Part shown: positions 1 to 8,891 of the stretch, piece by piece
How the letters are laid out: every line of letters begins with the position of its first letter
How positions within the stretch are numbered: the stretch's first letter is position 1
NCBI GenBank assembly: GCA_038244055.1
Contig: JBBRTW010000020.1
Coordinates: 1-30,988, forward strand
Direction of reading: 5' to 3'
Source of the DNA: DASPKW01 sp038244055
Lineage (GTDB): Bacteria > Planctomycetota > Phycisphaerae > Tepidisphaerales > Tepidisphaeraceae
Length of the DNA: 30,988 bases
Translations under genes and position numbers: made by a program
The notes under the pieces: generated by a model
Told to the model about the DNA's origin: nothing
Database searches by the model: none
What the model saw: the letters and a program-made list of their open reading frames with translations, nothing else

Positions 1-2
1 AG

Positions 3-1547
3 GACCACAAGAGCGAAGTCCGGCAGGCGGGTTGGTTGTATCTGGTATCGACGCATTTGGGGACGCTGATTTTATTCGGCCTCTTCGCGCTGCTGCGAAA
101 TGTCTCGGGGACCTTCGAGTTTGAGGCGATCGATCCGGCCAAAGTCGGCGGCGGCGTGCGCACGACGATCTTTCTGCTGGCGCTGGCGGGCTTCGGGCTG
201 AAGGCGGGCATGATGCCGCTGCATTTCTGGCTGCCCAGCGCCCATGCCTGCGCGCCGAGCCACGTTTCAGCGATACTCTCGGGAGTGATGCTCAAGATTG
301 GCATTTACGGGCTGCTGCGGACGCTCCTGCTGCTCCCCGCGCCGCCAGTCATGTGGGGCGGGCTGGTGCTGCTGCTGGGGACGATCAGCGCGGTGGTGGG
401 CGTCTTGTACGCACTGGGGCAGCACGATCTGAAGCGACTGCTGGCGTATCACAGCGTCGAGAACATCGGCATCATTCTCATGGGTCTGGGTCTGGCCTTG
501 ATCGGCCAGGCGCGGGCCAAGCCCGAGTGGGTGGTGCTGGGAATGGCCGGGTGCTTGCTGCATGTGTGGAACCACTCGCTGTTCAAATCGCTGCTGTTCC
601 TGGGGGCCGGGTCGGTCATTCACTCGGCCGGGACGCGCGAGATCGACCGGATGGGAGGCATGGCCAAGACGATGCCGAAGACGGCGCTGTTCTTCTTCAT
701 CGGCGCGGTGGCGATCTGCGGTCTGCCGCCGCTGAACGGATTCGTGAGCGAGTTGCTGGTGTACATCGGGCTGTTGCAAACGCACACGGCCGCTCCGGGA
801 GCGGCGCTGGCCGCGCCGGCGCTGGCCATGGTGGGTGCGCTGGCCCTGGCATGTTTCGTGAAGGTGTATGGCGCAGTTTTCCTGGGGACGGCGCGGGCGC
901 GGAGGACGCACACTGGCCATGAGTCGGGGAAGGTTATGATTTTCCCGATGATGATTCTGGCGGGGTGTTGCGCGGCCGTGGGGTTGTTTCCGGTGCTGGT
1001 GCTGCCGGCGCTGGAGAGTGTGGTGACGCAGTGGATGGGCAGCGCGGGGCGCGGACCGGCGCTGTCGTCACTCTTTCCGATGAATGCGGTGATGGGTGTG
1101 ACCCTGTCACTGGCGGTGATTCTGCTCATCACACTGGCAATGGCGCGGCGGCGTTTGTTCGGACCAACCAGCGCCGCGGCCCTGACATGGGATTGCGGAT
1201 ACGCCCGGCCCACCGCGCGGATGCAATATACGGCCTCATCGCTGGCGCAGTTCCTGGTGGGACTATTCCGCGTGGTGCTCAGGCCGGTAACCCATCGGCC
1301 AAAGGTGCAAGGCGCATTTCCCAGGCCGGCGCATTTCCACAGCCATGTGGATGATGCGGTGCTGGGCGGGCTGCTCATCCCCGGCTGGCGGCGCATGCGA
1401 AACTGGCTGGCCGGCCTGCGCGTGTTCCAACAGGGAAGCGTGCAGAGTTATATCCTGTATATCCTGATCATCCTGCTGCTCCTGCTGTTGCTGACGATGC
1501 CACTGGGAGATTTTGCGCGGGCGCTGTTCCATGGGGAGGGCATGTAA
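3..1547 (+). CDS. HyfB-like antiporter subunit, copy 1 (5' end outside window)
   Basis: This is a proton/ion-translocating membrane subunit of the NuoL/MrpA family, closest in layout to hydrogenase-4 subunit B. The frame stays open back to the first bases, and the residues there (VRQAGWLYLVSTHLGTL) align with an internal part of the next gene (VRRVGWIYLVATHVGTL). The gene therefore starts upstream of the window, and the TTG at 36 is internal. About 514 residues are visible. Seen: the lysine segment GFGLKAGMMPLHFWLP, the second lysine segment SGVMLKIGIYGLLR, many hydrophobic helices, and the HyfB-type tail TWDCGYARPTARMQY followed by a final helix. The stop lies one base before the next start. 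Family assignment is firm. Symbol withheld because the complex is not a true hydrogenase 4. Confidence 0.9.
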   Translation, partial: DHKSEVRQAGWLYLVSTHLGTLILFGLFALLRNVSGTFEFEAIDPAKVGGGVRTTIFLLALAGFGLKAGMMPLHFWLPSAHACAPSHVSAILSGVMLKIGIYGLLRTLLLLPAPPVMWGGLVLLLGTISAVVGVLYALGQHDLKRLLAYHSVENIGIILMGLGLALIGQARAKPEWVVLGMAGCLLHVWNHSLFKSLLFLGAGSVIHSAGTREIDRMGGMAKTMPKTALFFFIGAVAICGLPPLNGFVSELLVYIGLLQTHTAAPGAALAAPALAMVGALALACFVKVYGAVFLGTARARRTHTGHESGKVMIFPMMILAGCCAAVGLFPVLVLPALESVVTQWMGSAGRGPALSSLFPMNAVMGVTLSLAVILLITLAMARRRLFGPTSAAALTWDCGYARPTARMQYTASSLAQFLVGLFRVVLRPVTHRPKVQGAFPRPAHFHSHVDDAVLGGLLIPGWRRMRNWLAGLRVFQQGSVQSYILYILIILLLLLLLTMPLGDFARALFHGEGM

Positions 1548-1548
1548 C

Positions 1549-3522
1549 ATGGCGATTTCCCTCCTGTTGATCTCGGTGGCAATGATTGCGTTGAGCGGCG
1601 TGCCCGGTCTGTTCTTCGGCCGGCGAACGATGGTGGGGCAGTGGATCGCGGTGGGGATGAACGTGATTGGATCAGCGCTGGGCGCGGCGGGGCTGGTGAT
1701 TCAATATCTGCATCCGGAGTTATCGAGCGCGGTGGAGTTTGGATGGGCGCTTCCCGTGGGCCGATTCGCGGCCGCGGTGGATGATCTGAGCGCGGTGTTT
1801 CTGGTGCCGATGCTGGTGATTTCGGCGGCCGGGGCGATTTACGGGCTGGGATATTGGAAGCAGAGCCGGCACCCGGGAAACGGGCGGAAACTGCGTTTGT
1901 TCTGGGGCATCATGACGGCGGGAATGATGGGTGTGGTGCTGGCGCGGGATGGGGTGTTGTTTCTGGTGGCGTGGGAGTTCATGGCGCTGGCCGCGTTTTT
2001 TCTGGTGACGACGGAGGATCGCAAGCCGGCGGTGCGGCGGGTGGGGTGGATTTATCTGGTGGCGACGCATGTGGGCACGCTCTGCCTGCTCGGATTTTTC
2101 GCGCTGCTTCGATATGCAACCGGATCGTTTTCGCTCTGGCAGCGCCTCGGCGATCAGACGCCGGCGGCGGTGGCCATCGCTATTTTTGTGCTGGGAGCCA
2201 TCGGGTTCGGACTCAAGGCAGGGTTGATGCCGCTGCACGTCTGGCTGCCGGGGGCGCACGCCAACGCGCCGAGCCATGTCTCGGCCATTCTTTCGGGCGT
2301 GCTGCTGAAGACCGGCGTCTATGGGCTGGTTCGACTGGGAATGCTGCTCGAGCATCCGCCCATCTGGTGGGGCGCGGTGTTTCTCATCGCGGGGTCGGTG
2401 TCGGCCATCGTCGGCATCGCCTACGCGGCCGGCCAGCGCGATTTCAAGCGCCTGCTGGCGTATAGCAGCATCGAGAACATCGGCATCATCACCATCGGCC
2501 TCGGGCTGGGCCTGGTGGGGCGATCGGTCGGCCGAATGGATCTGGTCGTGCTGGGGATGGGCGGTGCGCTGCTGCACGTTTTGAATCACAGTTTGTTCAA
2601 GCCGCTGCTGTTCATGGGGGCCGGCGCGGTGGTGCATTCCGCGCGGACGCGCGAGATCGATCTGCTGGGCGGGCTGGGCCAGCGCATGCCGCGCACGGCC
2701 GCGCTGTTTTTTATCGGCGCGATCGCGATCTGCGGGCTCCCGCCGCTGAATGGATTCGTGAGCGAGTTGTTCATTTACATCGGACTGTTCAAGAGTTCGA
2801 TGGCCCGTGATTCGTGGATCTGGGTGGCGCTGGCCGCGCCGGCGCTGGCGCTGGTGGGATCGCTGGCGCTGGGGGCGTTCGTGAAATTATTCGGCGTGGT
2901 GTTTGGCGGGACCGCGCGGACGGCGCATTCGGAACATGCGCACGATCCGGGCGCGGCGATGATCGGGCCGATGGTGGTCCTGGCAGCCGGGTGCGTATGG
3001 ATCGGGATTCTGCCCGGCGGGGCGGTGGCCTTCGTCTGCCGGGCGGCGGGGATGATTCGCTGGACCGGCGCGGAGCCCAGTGGCGGGCTGGCGAGTTATG
3101 TGCCGCTGTGGGTGATTACGACTTTGTCGGCTGGGATTCTGGTGATTTCGGCGATGGTCGGACTTTGGGTCTGGAAGAGAAGTAAAGGCAATGTGCGGAC
3201 GGGGCTGACCTGGGATTGCGGCTACGCCCGGCCGACAGCGCGGATGCAGTATGGCGGATCTTCGCTGTCGCAGATGATCGTGGATCTTTTTTCGTGGATT
3301 CTGGTTCCGCGGCGCTGGATGCCGAAGTTGCGGCGGATTTTTCCGGGCTCGTCGAAGTTTCGCAGCGAGGTGCCGGATGTCGTGCTGGATCGAAGTGTGG
3401 TGCCGGCGTTTGGTGTGATCGAGCGGCTGCTGGCAACCATCAAAGTGCTGCAACGCGGGACCATCCAGGTTTATCTGTTGTACGTGCTGGCGACGCTGCT
3501 GTTTTTACTGCTGTGGGCGTAA
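1549..3522 (+). CDS. HyfB-like antiporter subunit, copy 2
   Basis: This 657-residue paralogue of the preceding subunit is full length for HyfB (about 670). The frame is open from 1513, but ATG 1549 is chosen because GGGGAGGG lies at 1533-1540 with 8 bases spacing and the preceding gene stops at 1547. Seen: the ion-channel glutamate in AWEFMAL (E143), lysine K223 in GFGLKAGLMPLH, histidines H230 and H237, lysine K254, and the C-terminal TWDCGYARPTARMQY block shared with copy 1, followed by an amphipathic stretch and a terminal helix. In NuoL-family proteins these charged residues form the proton path, so ion transport is probably intact. Two successive HyfB-type subunits are unusual: the E. 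coli hyf operon has HyfB and a shorter, distinct HyfD. Confidence 0.92.
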   Translation: MAISLLLISVAMIALSGVPGLFFGRRTMVGQWIAVGMNVIGSALGAAGLVIQYLHPELSSAVEFGWALPVGRFAAAVDDLSAVFLVPMLVISAAGAIYGLGYWKQSRHPGNGRKLRLFWGIMTAGMMGVVLARDGVLFLVAWEFMALAAFFLVTTEDRKPAVRRVGWIYLVATHVGTLCLLGFFALLRYATGSFSLWQRLGDQTPAAVAIAIFVLGAIGFGLKAGLMPLHVWLPGAHANAPSHVSAILSGVLLKTGVYGLVRLGMLLEHPPIWWGAVFLIAGSVSAIVGIAYAAGQRDFKRLLAYSSIENIGIITIGLGLGLVGRSVGRMDLVVLGMGGALLHVLNHSLFKPLLFMGAGAVVHSARTREIDLLGGLGQRMPRTAALFFIGAIAICGLPPLNGFVSELFIYIGLFKSSMARDSWIWVALAAPALALVGSLALGAFVKLFGVVFGGTARTAHSEHAHDPGAAMIGPMVVLAAGCVWIGILPGGAVAFVCRAAGMIRWTGAEPSGGLASYVPLWVITTLSAGILVISAMVGLWVWKRSKGNVRTGLTWDCGYARPTARMQYGGSSLSQMIVDLFSWILVPRRWMPKLRRIFPGSSKFRSEVPDVVLDRSVVPAFGVIERLLATIKVLQRGTIQVYLLYVLATLLFLLLWA

Positions 3523-3524
3523 CC

Positions 3525-4439
3525 ATGATGATGACGATTCCGATTCATCTGCTGTTTCTGCTGGTGATGCCGCCGCTGATGCTGGGCATCATCAACAAGA
3601 CCAAGGCGCGCTTCGCCGGGCGCAACGGGCCGCCGATTTTGCAGCTCTACTACGATCTGTTTCGACTGATGCGCAAGGGAATGGTCATCAGCAATACGAC
3701 GACCTGGGTCTTCCGCGCCGGCCCGGTGATTACCCTGGGGGCGACATTGGCGGCCGGCCTGCTGGTGCCGCTGGGGGCGCTGGATGCGCCGGTGGGATTC
3801 GCGGGCGACCTGATTCTGTTCGCGTATCTTTTCGGGCTGGGAAGATTCTTCACCACATCGGCGGCGCTGGATACGGGATCGGCCTTTGAAGGAATGGGGG
3901 CGGCGCGCGAGGTCACTTTCGCCTGTTTTTCCGAGCCGGCGCTCTTCTTTGCGTTCCTGGTCTTAGCGCGGCTTTCGGGATCGATCAGCCTGACGCCAAT
4001 GCTGCACTCACAGTTGACCACGCCGCTGGCAGCGCTGCCGATCGCTTCGCTGGTGCTGGTGGCGGTGGGGTTGTTCGTGGTGCTGCTGGCGGAGAATTCG
4101 CGCATTCCGGTGGATGATCCGAACACGCATCTCGAGCTCACCATGATTCATGAAGTCATGGTTCTGGATCACAGCGGCCCACTGCTGGGGATCATTCTGT
4201 ACGGCGCGGCGATGAAGCTCTTCGTGTTGTCGGCCGTCGTGCTGCATCTGCTGCTGCCGGTGCAGACCGGCTGGATGGCGATCGACTGGCTGGTCTTTTT
4301 CGGCGGGATGGTGGCCATTTCGATTGCGATCGGGGTCGTGGAATCGGTCATGGCGCGCCTGCAGCTTCGGCATGTGCCGACGCTGCTGGTGGCGGCCTCG
4401 GTGTTGTGCGGGTTCGGATTCATTCTGATGTTGAGGTGA
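3525..4439 (+). CDS. HyfC/NuoH-like membrane anchor subunit
   Basis: This 304-residue membrane protein of the NuoH/HyfC/EchB family joins the hydrophilic redox arm to the antiporter subunits. The frame is open far upstream, but that part overlaps the previous gene. ATG 3525, two bases after the previous stop, gives the expected length (HyfC about 315). Two more in-frame ATG codons follow at once, so the exact start is uncertain by one or two residues. Seen: GRNGPPILQ with YYDLFRL at about 32-48, the HyfC-typical FEGMGAARE at about 121-129, and the acidic loop AENSRIPVDDP near 189-199 with HLELTMIHE at about 202-210. This loop corresponds to the E-rich NuoH loop at the proton/quinone channel. 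No strong Shine-Dalgarno sequence is seen, so translational coupling is likely. Confidence 0.92.
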   Translation: MMMTIPIHLLFLLVMPPLMLGIINKTKARFAGRNGPPILQLYYDLFRLMRKGMVISNTTTWVFRAGPVITLGATLAAGLLVPLGALDAPVGFAGDLILFAYLFGLGRFFTTSAALDTGSAFEGMGAAREVTFACFSEPALFFAFLVLARLSGSISLTPMLHSQLTTPLAALPIASLVLVAVGLFVVLLAENSRIPVDDPNTHLELTMIHEVMVLDHSGPLLGIILYGAAMKLFVLSAVVLHLLLPVQTGWMAIDWLVFFGGMVAISIAIGVVESVMARLQLRHVPTLLVAASVLCGFGFILMLR

Positions 4440-4442
4440 ACG

Positions 4443-5084
4443 ATGATCGCGGTGCTCAATGCGATGCTGGTGATGGTCCTGCTGGTGAATCTGTTCGCGC
4501 TCTCGGCGAGCCGGATTCGCTCACTCATCCATGCGGCGGCGCTGCAGGGCGTCTTGCTGGGGATGATGCCGCTGCTGATCGGCGGGCATTTGACGCCGCT
4601 GACCGGAATCCTGGCAATCCTGACGATCGGCGTGAAGGGGGCATTGATTCCGAAGATCCTGCAGAAGGCGCTGCGGGATGCGCAGATTAAGCGGGAAATC
4701 GTGCCGCTGATCGGCCTGATGCCCAGCCTGCTCCTGGGAGCGATGGGAACCGCCGTTGCGATCGCGATTGGCACCAAGCTGCCGCTGGCGCCGGGCCACG
4801 ATCAAACCCTGATCGTGCCGGCCGCCTTTTCGACGATCTTCACGGGATTCATCCTGTTGACCGCGCGGATCAAGGCGATCACCCAGACCATCGGCTACCT
4901 GATCCTCGAAAACGGAATTTTCATTTTCGGCCTGGTGCTTCTGGAGGCGGTTCCGTTCCTGGTGGAGATCGGGGTGCTGCTGGATCTGTTCGTGGGCGTG
5001 TTTGTGATCAGCATCATCATTCACCACATCAATCGCGAGTTCGCTTCGCTCGACACGCGCCGCTTGACCACTTTGAAGGAATAA
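4443..5084 (+). CDS. HyfE/NuoK-like membrane subunit
   Basis: This 213-residue, very hydrophobic protein is about as long as E. coli HyfE (216), which is the NuoK-like subunit of hydrogenase-4-type complexes. It starts three bases after the HyfC-like stop. GAGG at 4433-4436 gives a good ribosome-binding site for ATG 4443. Membrane segments run through most of the chain. Acidic residues sit inside hydrophobic stretches, for example in YLILENGIFIFGLVLLEAVPFLVEIGVLLDL (about 153-183), as expected for the buried glutamates of NuoK. The tail HHINREFASLDTRRLTTLKE is polar and probably cytoplasmic. The call rests on length, composition and operon position more than on one diagnostic motif. Confidence 0.85.
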   Translation: MIAVLNAMLVMVLLVNLFALSASRIRSLIHAAALQGVLLGMMPLLIGGHLTPLTGILAILTIGVKGALIPKILQKALRDAQIKREIVPLIGLMPSLLLGAMGTAVAIAIGTKLPLAPGHDQTLIVPAAFSTIFTGFILLTARIKAITQTIGYLILENGIFIFGLVLLEAVPFLVEIGVLLDLFVGVFVISIIIHHINREFASLDTRRLTTLKE

Positions 5085-5085
5085 C

Positions 5086-6522
5086 ATGCTGCTCTTCGTC
5101 CTGTTTGGCGCACCGATCCTCATGGCCGCGATTGCCGCGGCCATTCGATCGGACTGCGCGCGCCCGTATGTGCTGCCGCTGACCGGCGCGGTGCATCTGG
5201 TGCTGACTTTCCTGGTCTTGAGCCATCCGCAGTGGGCCGTCGCCACGCGGTGGCTGGCGCTGGACCCTCCCGGCCGGATCGTGCTGATGATCCTGAGCGT
5301 CCTCTTTTTCATCTGCTCGATTTACTCGCTGGGATATCTGCGGCAGCGGGCCGATCTATCGAACCGAATCTTCTGCATCGGGCTGCTCGGATTCCTGGGG
5401 ATGACGACGATCGTGGTCTGCGCCAGCCATCTTGGATTGATGTGGATCGCGATCGAAGCGACCACACTGGCGACCGCGCCGCTGATCTATTTCAACCGAA
5501 CGCCCAAGTCGATCGAGGCGACGTGGAAGTATCTTCTGGTCGGCTCGGTCGGCATCGCCCTGGCCCTGCTGGGGTCCTTCTTCCTGGCGTACGCGGCCGT
5601 GCGGCAGGGGCTGGAGCCATCGCTGGTGTTCGAGGATTTGCTGCATCAGGCCCCTCTGCTTTCCAAGCCGTGGCTGCATGTGGGATTCATCCTCCTGCTG
5701 GTGGGATACGGCACCAAGATGGGCCTTGCGCCGATGCACACCTGGAAGCCCGATGCGGATGGAGAAGCGCAGGGCGTGATCGGGGCGCTGCTGGCGGGCG
5801 GCGTGACCAACTGCGCCTTCCTCGCCTTGCTCCGCGTCGAGCATGTCTGCCGGGCGGCCGGTGAAACGGCATTCACCAGCCGGTTCCTGATATTCATGGG
5901 CCTGTTGTCGATGGCGGTGGCGGCGGTCTTCATGGTCGGCCAGCGCGATTTCAAACGCATGCTGGCCTATTCTAGCGTGGAGCACATGGGGATTCTGATT
6001 CTGGGCATGGGCATTGGCGGCGGGGCGATGTTCGGCGCGCTGCTGCACATGATTAACAACGGCATGACCAAGGGCGTGCTGTTTCTCTCGGCCGGGAACA
6101 TTCACCGCGCCTATGGCAGCAAATCGACGGATGAAGTGCGCGGGGCGATGCGCCGTCTGCCCTTTTCGGGAACGATGCTGGTGCTGGGCTTTTTCGCGAT
6201 CACCGGTTCGCCCCCCTTCGGGCCGTTCATTTCGGAATTCAGCATTCTCAGCGCCTCGTTCGGCGCGGGCATGTACATCGTCGGCGCGGCCTTTCTGGGG
6301 CTCCTGCTCATCATCTTCATCGGAATGGGGCAGACGGTTTTGACGGTCGTGCAGGGCCGGGCCTCGCCCGCGGCGCGGAGCAGCAACTACCGCGATGGCT
6401 GGCTGACCGGCCTGCCGATCCTCATCGCCATGGGGATTGTGCTCATGCTCGGCGTCTACATTCCCGCGCCGCTGGATGCGATGATCAGGGACGCCGTGAA
6501 ATTTCTGGAGGTCAAGCCATGA
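5086..6522 (+). CDS. HyfF-like antiporter subunit (NuoL/NuoM/NuoN family)
   Basis: This 478-residue proton-translocating subunit is of the HyfF/NuoN type. ATG 5086 follows AAGGA at 5076-5080 and begins one base after the previous stop. Seen: the helix-5 glutamate in MWIAIEATTL (E124), the lysine pair in GYGTKMGLAPMHTWK (K211, K221) with H218, a further lysine in GQRDFKRMLAYSSVEHMG, and GSPPFGPFISE, typical of the late helices. All charged residues needed for ion translocation appear to be present. It is the third antiporter-like subunit visible, so the membrane arm could move several ions per turnover. The last four bases, ATGA, contain the start of the next gene, which suggests coupled translation. 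Confidence 0.92.
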   Translation: MLLFVLFGAPILMAAIAAAIRSDCARPYVLPLTGAVHLVLTFLVLSHPQWAVATRWLALDPPGRIVLMILSVLFFICSIYSLGYLRQRADLSNRIFCIGLLGFLGMTTIVVCASHLGLMWIAIEATTLATAPLIYFNRTPKSIEATWKYLLVGSVGIALALLGSFFLAYAAVRQGLEPSLVFEDLLHQAPLLSKPWLHVGFILLLVGYGTKMGLAPMHTWKPDADGEAQGVIGALLAGGVTNCAFLALLRVEHVCRAAGETAFTSRFLIFMGLLSMAVAAVFMVGQRDFKRMLAYSSVEHMGILILGMGIGGGAMFGALLHMINNGMTKGVLFLSAGNIHRAYGSKSTDEVRGAMRRLPFSGTMLVLGFFAITGSPPFGPFISEFSILSASFGAGMYIVGAAFLGLLLIIFIGMGQTVLTVVQGRASPAARSSNYRDGWLTGLPILIAMGIVLMLGVYIPAPLDAMIRDAVKFLEVKP

Positions 6523-8048
6523 CGCAAAAAGAGCCGCTGGCAGCGCTGGGAAACGGGCGGGCGATCGGCCGGGAGAAAATTCCCGAGCTCTCGCCAGTCG
6601 AATTTCAGCGGGCGATTCTGGAGTGTATCGAGGGCGGGCACCGCGTGGCGAGTCTGTTTGGGATGGCTGAAGCGCGCGCGAATGCGGTTCGGCTGATTGT
6701 GGTATTGGCGGATGATCGGCAGTCGCGCTTGCGTGTGGCCAGTACGGTGATTTCTGGAGAGCGTTTCGAATCCCTGACCCCGCGCTGCGCCCAGGTGCAT
6801 CTGTTCGAGCGCGAGATCGCCGAGCAGTTCGAAATGAACCCATCGGGGCATCCGTGGCTCAAGCCCGTGCGATTTCAGCGGCCAATGAAATCGCGCGCCG
6901 CGGACAATTTCGCCGGGGCAAAAACGCCGCTCATCGGCGAGATGGAGTTCTATCGCGTGGAGGGGGAAGAGGTGCATGAGGTGGCCGTCGGGCCGGTGCA
7001 TGCGGGGATCATCGAGCCGGGGCATTTTCGCTTCCAATGTCACGGTGAGCAGGTGTTTCATCTGGAGATTTCGCTGGGGTATCAGCATCGCGGCGTAGAG
7101 CGGGCGATGATCGGTGGCCCGAACAATCGCTCGGTGCATTATGCGGAAACCCTGGCGGGCGATACGACCATCGGGCATTGCACGGCCTACTGCCAGGTGC
7201 TGGAGGCGCTGGCGAAATGCCAGAAAACGCCGCGGGCGCAGGTGCTGCGCGGGATCGGGCTGGAACTGGAGCGCCTGGCCAATCACGTCGGCGATCTGGG
7301 CGCGCTGGCGGGCGATGTCGGCTTTCTGCCCACCGCGAGTTTCTGCGGGCGCTTGCGCGGGGATTTCCTGAACATGACGGCCCTGCTGTGCGGATCGCGC
7401 TTTGGGCGCGGGTTGATCCGGCCGGGCGGAGTGGGGTTTGATGTCGATGCAGCGCTGACCGAAGAGCTGCTCAAGCGTCTGGCGGCGGCGAAAAGAGATT
7501 GCCAGAGCGCGATTGAGCTCTTGTGGGAAACTTCTTCCGTCATGGCCCGTTTCGAGGATATCGGAAAAATCACGCCGGAATTCGCCGCCGAGATCGGCCT
7601 GGTCGGCCCGGCGGCGCGGGCCTGCGGCCTCAACCGCGATGCCCGGAGCGATCACCCCTCAGGGATTTTCCGCTTCGCGCACATTCCCGTCTCGATGTGG
7701 GATACGGGCGATGTCTTCGCGCGGGCGTATGTCCGCTGGCTGGAAGTGCAGAAGTCGATCGAGTTCATCGATGAGCAGATGGGCTTCCTGCCGGCCGGCC
7801 CGATTCGCAGCCCCATGAAGGCGCTGGCGTCCAATCAACTGGCGGTTTCGCTGATCGAAGGCTGGCGCGGCGAGATCTGCCACGTCGGGCTGACCGATGA
7901 ACAGGGAAAATTCGAGCGCTACAAGGTGGTCGATCCCTCATTCCACAACTGGCCGGGACTGGCGATGGCCCTGCGCGATCAGCAGATTTCGGATTTTCCC
8001 CTGTGCAATAAAAGCTTCAATCTGTCCTATTGCGGCCACGACCTGTGA
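6519..8048 (+). CDS. Large subunit of a hydrogenase-related (Ehr-type) complex, NuoC-NuoD fusion without Ni ligands
   Basis: This 509-residue protein is homologous to HyfG/HycE. A NuoC-like N-terminal part (about 1-125) is joined to a NuoD/[NiFe]-large-subunit part that begins near GPVHAGIIEPGHFRF (158-172). GGAGG at 6507-6511 precedes ATG 6519, which overlaps the previous stop. True group 4 hydrogenases carry CGxC near the first third and DPCxxC at the C-terminus. Here the first motif reads AGDTTIGH (A213 and T216 at the cysteine positions, H220 kept). The tail reads NLSYCGHDL, with S503 and G506 at the cysteine positions and an offset C505. Nickel coordination as in a hydrogenase is therefore not expected. 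The quinone tyrosine of NuoD is not obvious either, by hand alignment. The protein fits the Ehr group of hydrogenase-related complexes, whose substrate is unsettled. Confidence 0.88.
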   Translation: MTQKEPLAALGNGRAIGREKIPELSPVEFQRAILECIEGGHRVASLFGMAEARANAVRLIVVLADDRQSRLRVASTVISGERFESLTPRCAQVHLFEREIAEQFEMNPSGHPWLKPVRFQRPMKSRAADNFAGAKTPLIGEMEFYRVEGEEVHEVAVGPVHAGIIEPGHFRFQCHGEQVFHLEISLGYQHRGVERAMIGGPNNRSVHYAETLAGDTTIGHCTAYCQVLEALAKCQKTPRAQVLRGIGLELERLANHVGDLGALAGDVGFLPTASFCGRLRGDFLNMTALLCGSRFGRGLIRPGGVGFDVDAALTEELLKRLAAAKRDCQSAIELLWETSSVMARFEDIGKITPEFAAEIGLVGPAARACGLNRDARSDHPSGIFRFAHIPVSMWDTGDVFARAYVRWLEVQKSIEFIDEQMGFLPAGPIRSPMKALASNQLAVSLIEGWRGEICHVGLTDEQGKFERYKVVDPSFHNWPGLAMALRDQQISDFPLCNKSFNLSYCGHDL

Positions 8049-8075
8049 ACCACGCTCTGCGTGTCGGAGAATCAA

Positions 8076-8864
8076 ATGATCAAAGTCATCATGGCGCGGC
8101 TGCAACAGAAGCATCGGACCATGCGCTATCCCGATGGCCCGCCCCCGGAAATGCCGGCGCGCTTTCGCGGGCTGCCGATCATCGACGCGGCCAAGTGCGG
8201 CCAGGGCTGCGCTGAATGCGCCAAGGCATGCCCGACCACCGCGATCGCCCTCGATGACGCCCCGCGCGTCGATGCCGGGCGCTGCCTCTTCTGCACGGAT
8301 TGTGCCCAGGCCTGCCCGAGCGGCGCGGTGACCTATTCGAGCGATTACCGGCTGGCCACGCGAAAACGCGCGGACCTGATCGTCGGTTCGAAAGAGGAAC
8401 TGCTCCTGGCCGCCAAGCTCGATGATAAGCTGATGAAACTCTTCGGGCGATCCCTGAAACTCCGCCAGGTCAGCGCTGGCGGGTGCAATGCCTGCGAGGC
8501 GGATGTGAACGTGCTGGGCACGGTTGGCTGGGACCTCGGCCGCTTCGGTATCCAGTTCGTCGCCTCGCCCCGGCATGCCGATGGGCTGCTCATCACCGGG
8601 CCGGTGACCGGCAACATGAGCCTGGCCCTGAAGAAGACGTACGATGCGGTGCCTGCGCCGAAGATCGTCATCGCCGTCGGCGCCTGCGCGATCTCAGGGG
8701 GGCCCTATATCGATCACCCCGAAGCATCGAATGGCGCGGATTCGGTGCTGCCGGTCGATCTTTACATTCCCGGCTGCCCGCCGCATCCATTGACGATTCT
8801 CGATGGATTGCTCCGATTGCTCGGGCGGATCGACGAGGGTTCTCGTCCCGCCGTCGTAAAATAG
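8076..8864 (+). CDS. Fused ferredoxin + NuoB/HyfI-like small subunit
   Basis: This electron-wire subunit combines the HyfH (NuoI-like) and HyfI (NuoB-like) roles in 262 residues. GTG 8061 is possible, but ATG 8076 is preferred because GGAG lies at 8066-8069 with 6 bases spacing and the protein then starts MIKVIMARLQQKHRT, a usual beginning for this family. Residues 41-52 carry C-x3-C-x2-C-x3-CP and residues 70-80 carry C-x2-C-x2-C-x3-CP, giving two [4Fe-4S] clusters. The first has one extra residue in its first gap. The NuoB-like part has C137, C140, C204 and C234 in GCNACE, GACAISGG and PGCPPHP, the ligands of the proximal N2-type cluster. Electron transfer thus looks intact although the large subunit has no Ni site. 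It is the last gene of the operon. Confidence 0.9.
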   Translation: MIKVIMARLQQKHRTMRYPDGPPPEMPARFRGLPIIDAAKCGQGCAECAKACPTTAIALDDAPRVDAGRCLFCTDCAQACPSGAVTYSSDYRLATRKRADLIVGSKEELLLAAKLDDKLMKLFGRSLKLRQVSAGGCNACEADVNVLGTVGWDLGRFGIQFVASPRHADGLLITGPVTGNMSLALKKTYDAVPAPKIVIAVGACAISGGPYIDHPEASNGADSVLPVDLYIPGCPPHPLTILDGLLRLLGRIDEGSRPAVVK

Positions 8865-8891
8865 GCGCAAATTGGCTCGCCCGGCCGCGGA

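Noticed and set aside
353..922. Long alternative frames over the antiporter genes (also 267-920 and 620-1396 on the minus strand)
   Set aside because: They are Arg/Gly/Gln-rich shadow translations of the high-GC membrane-protein genes.
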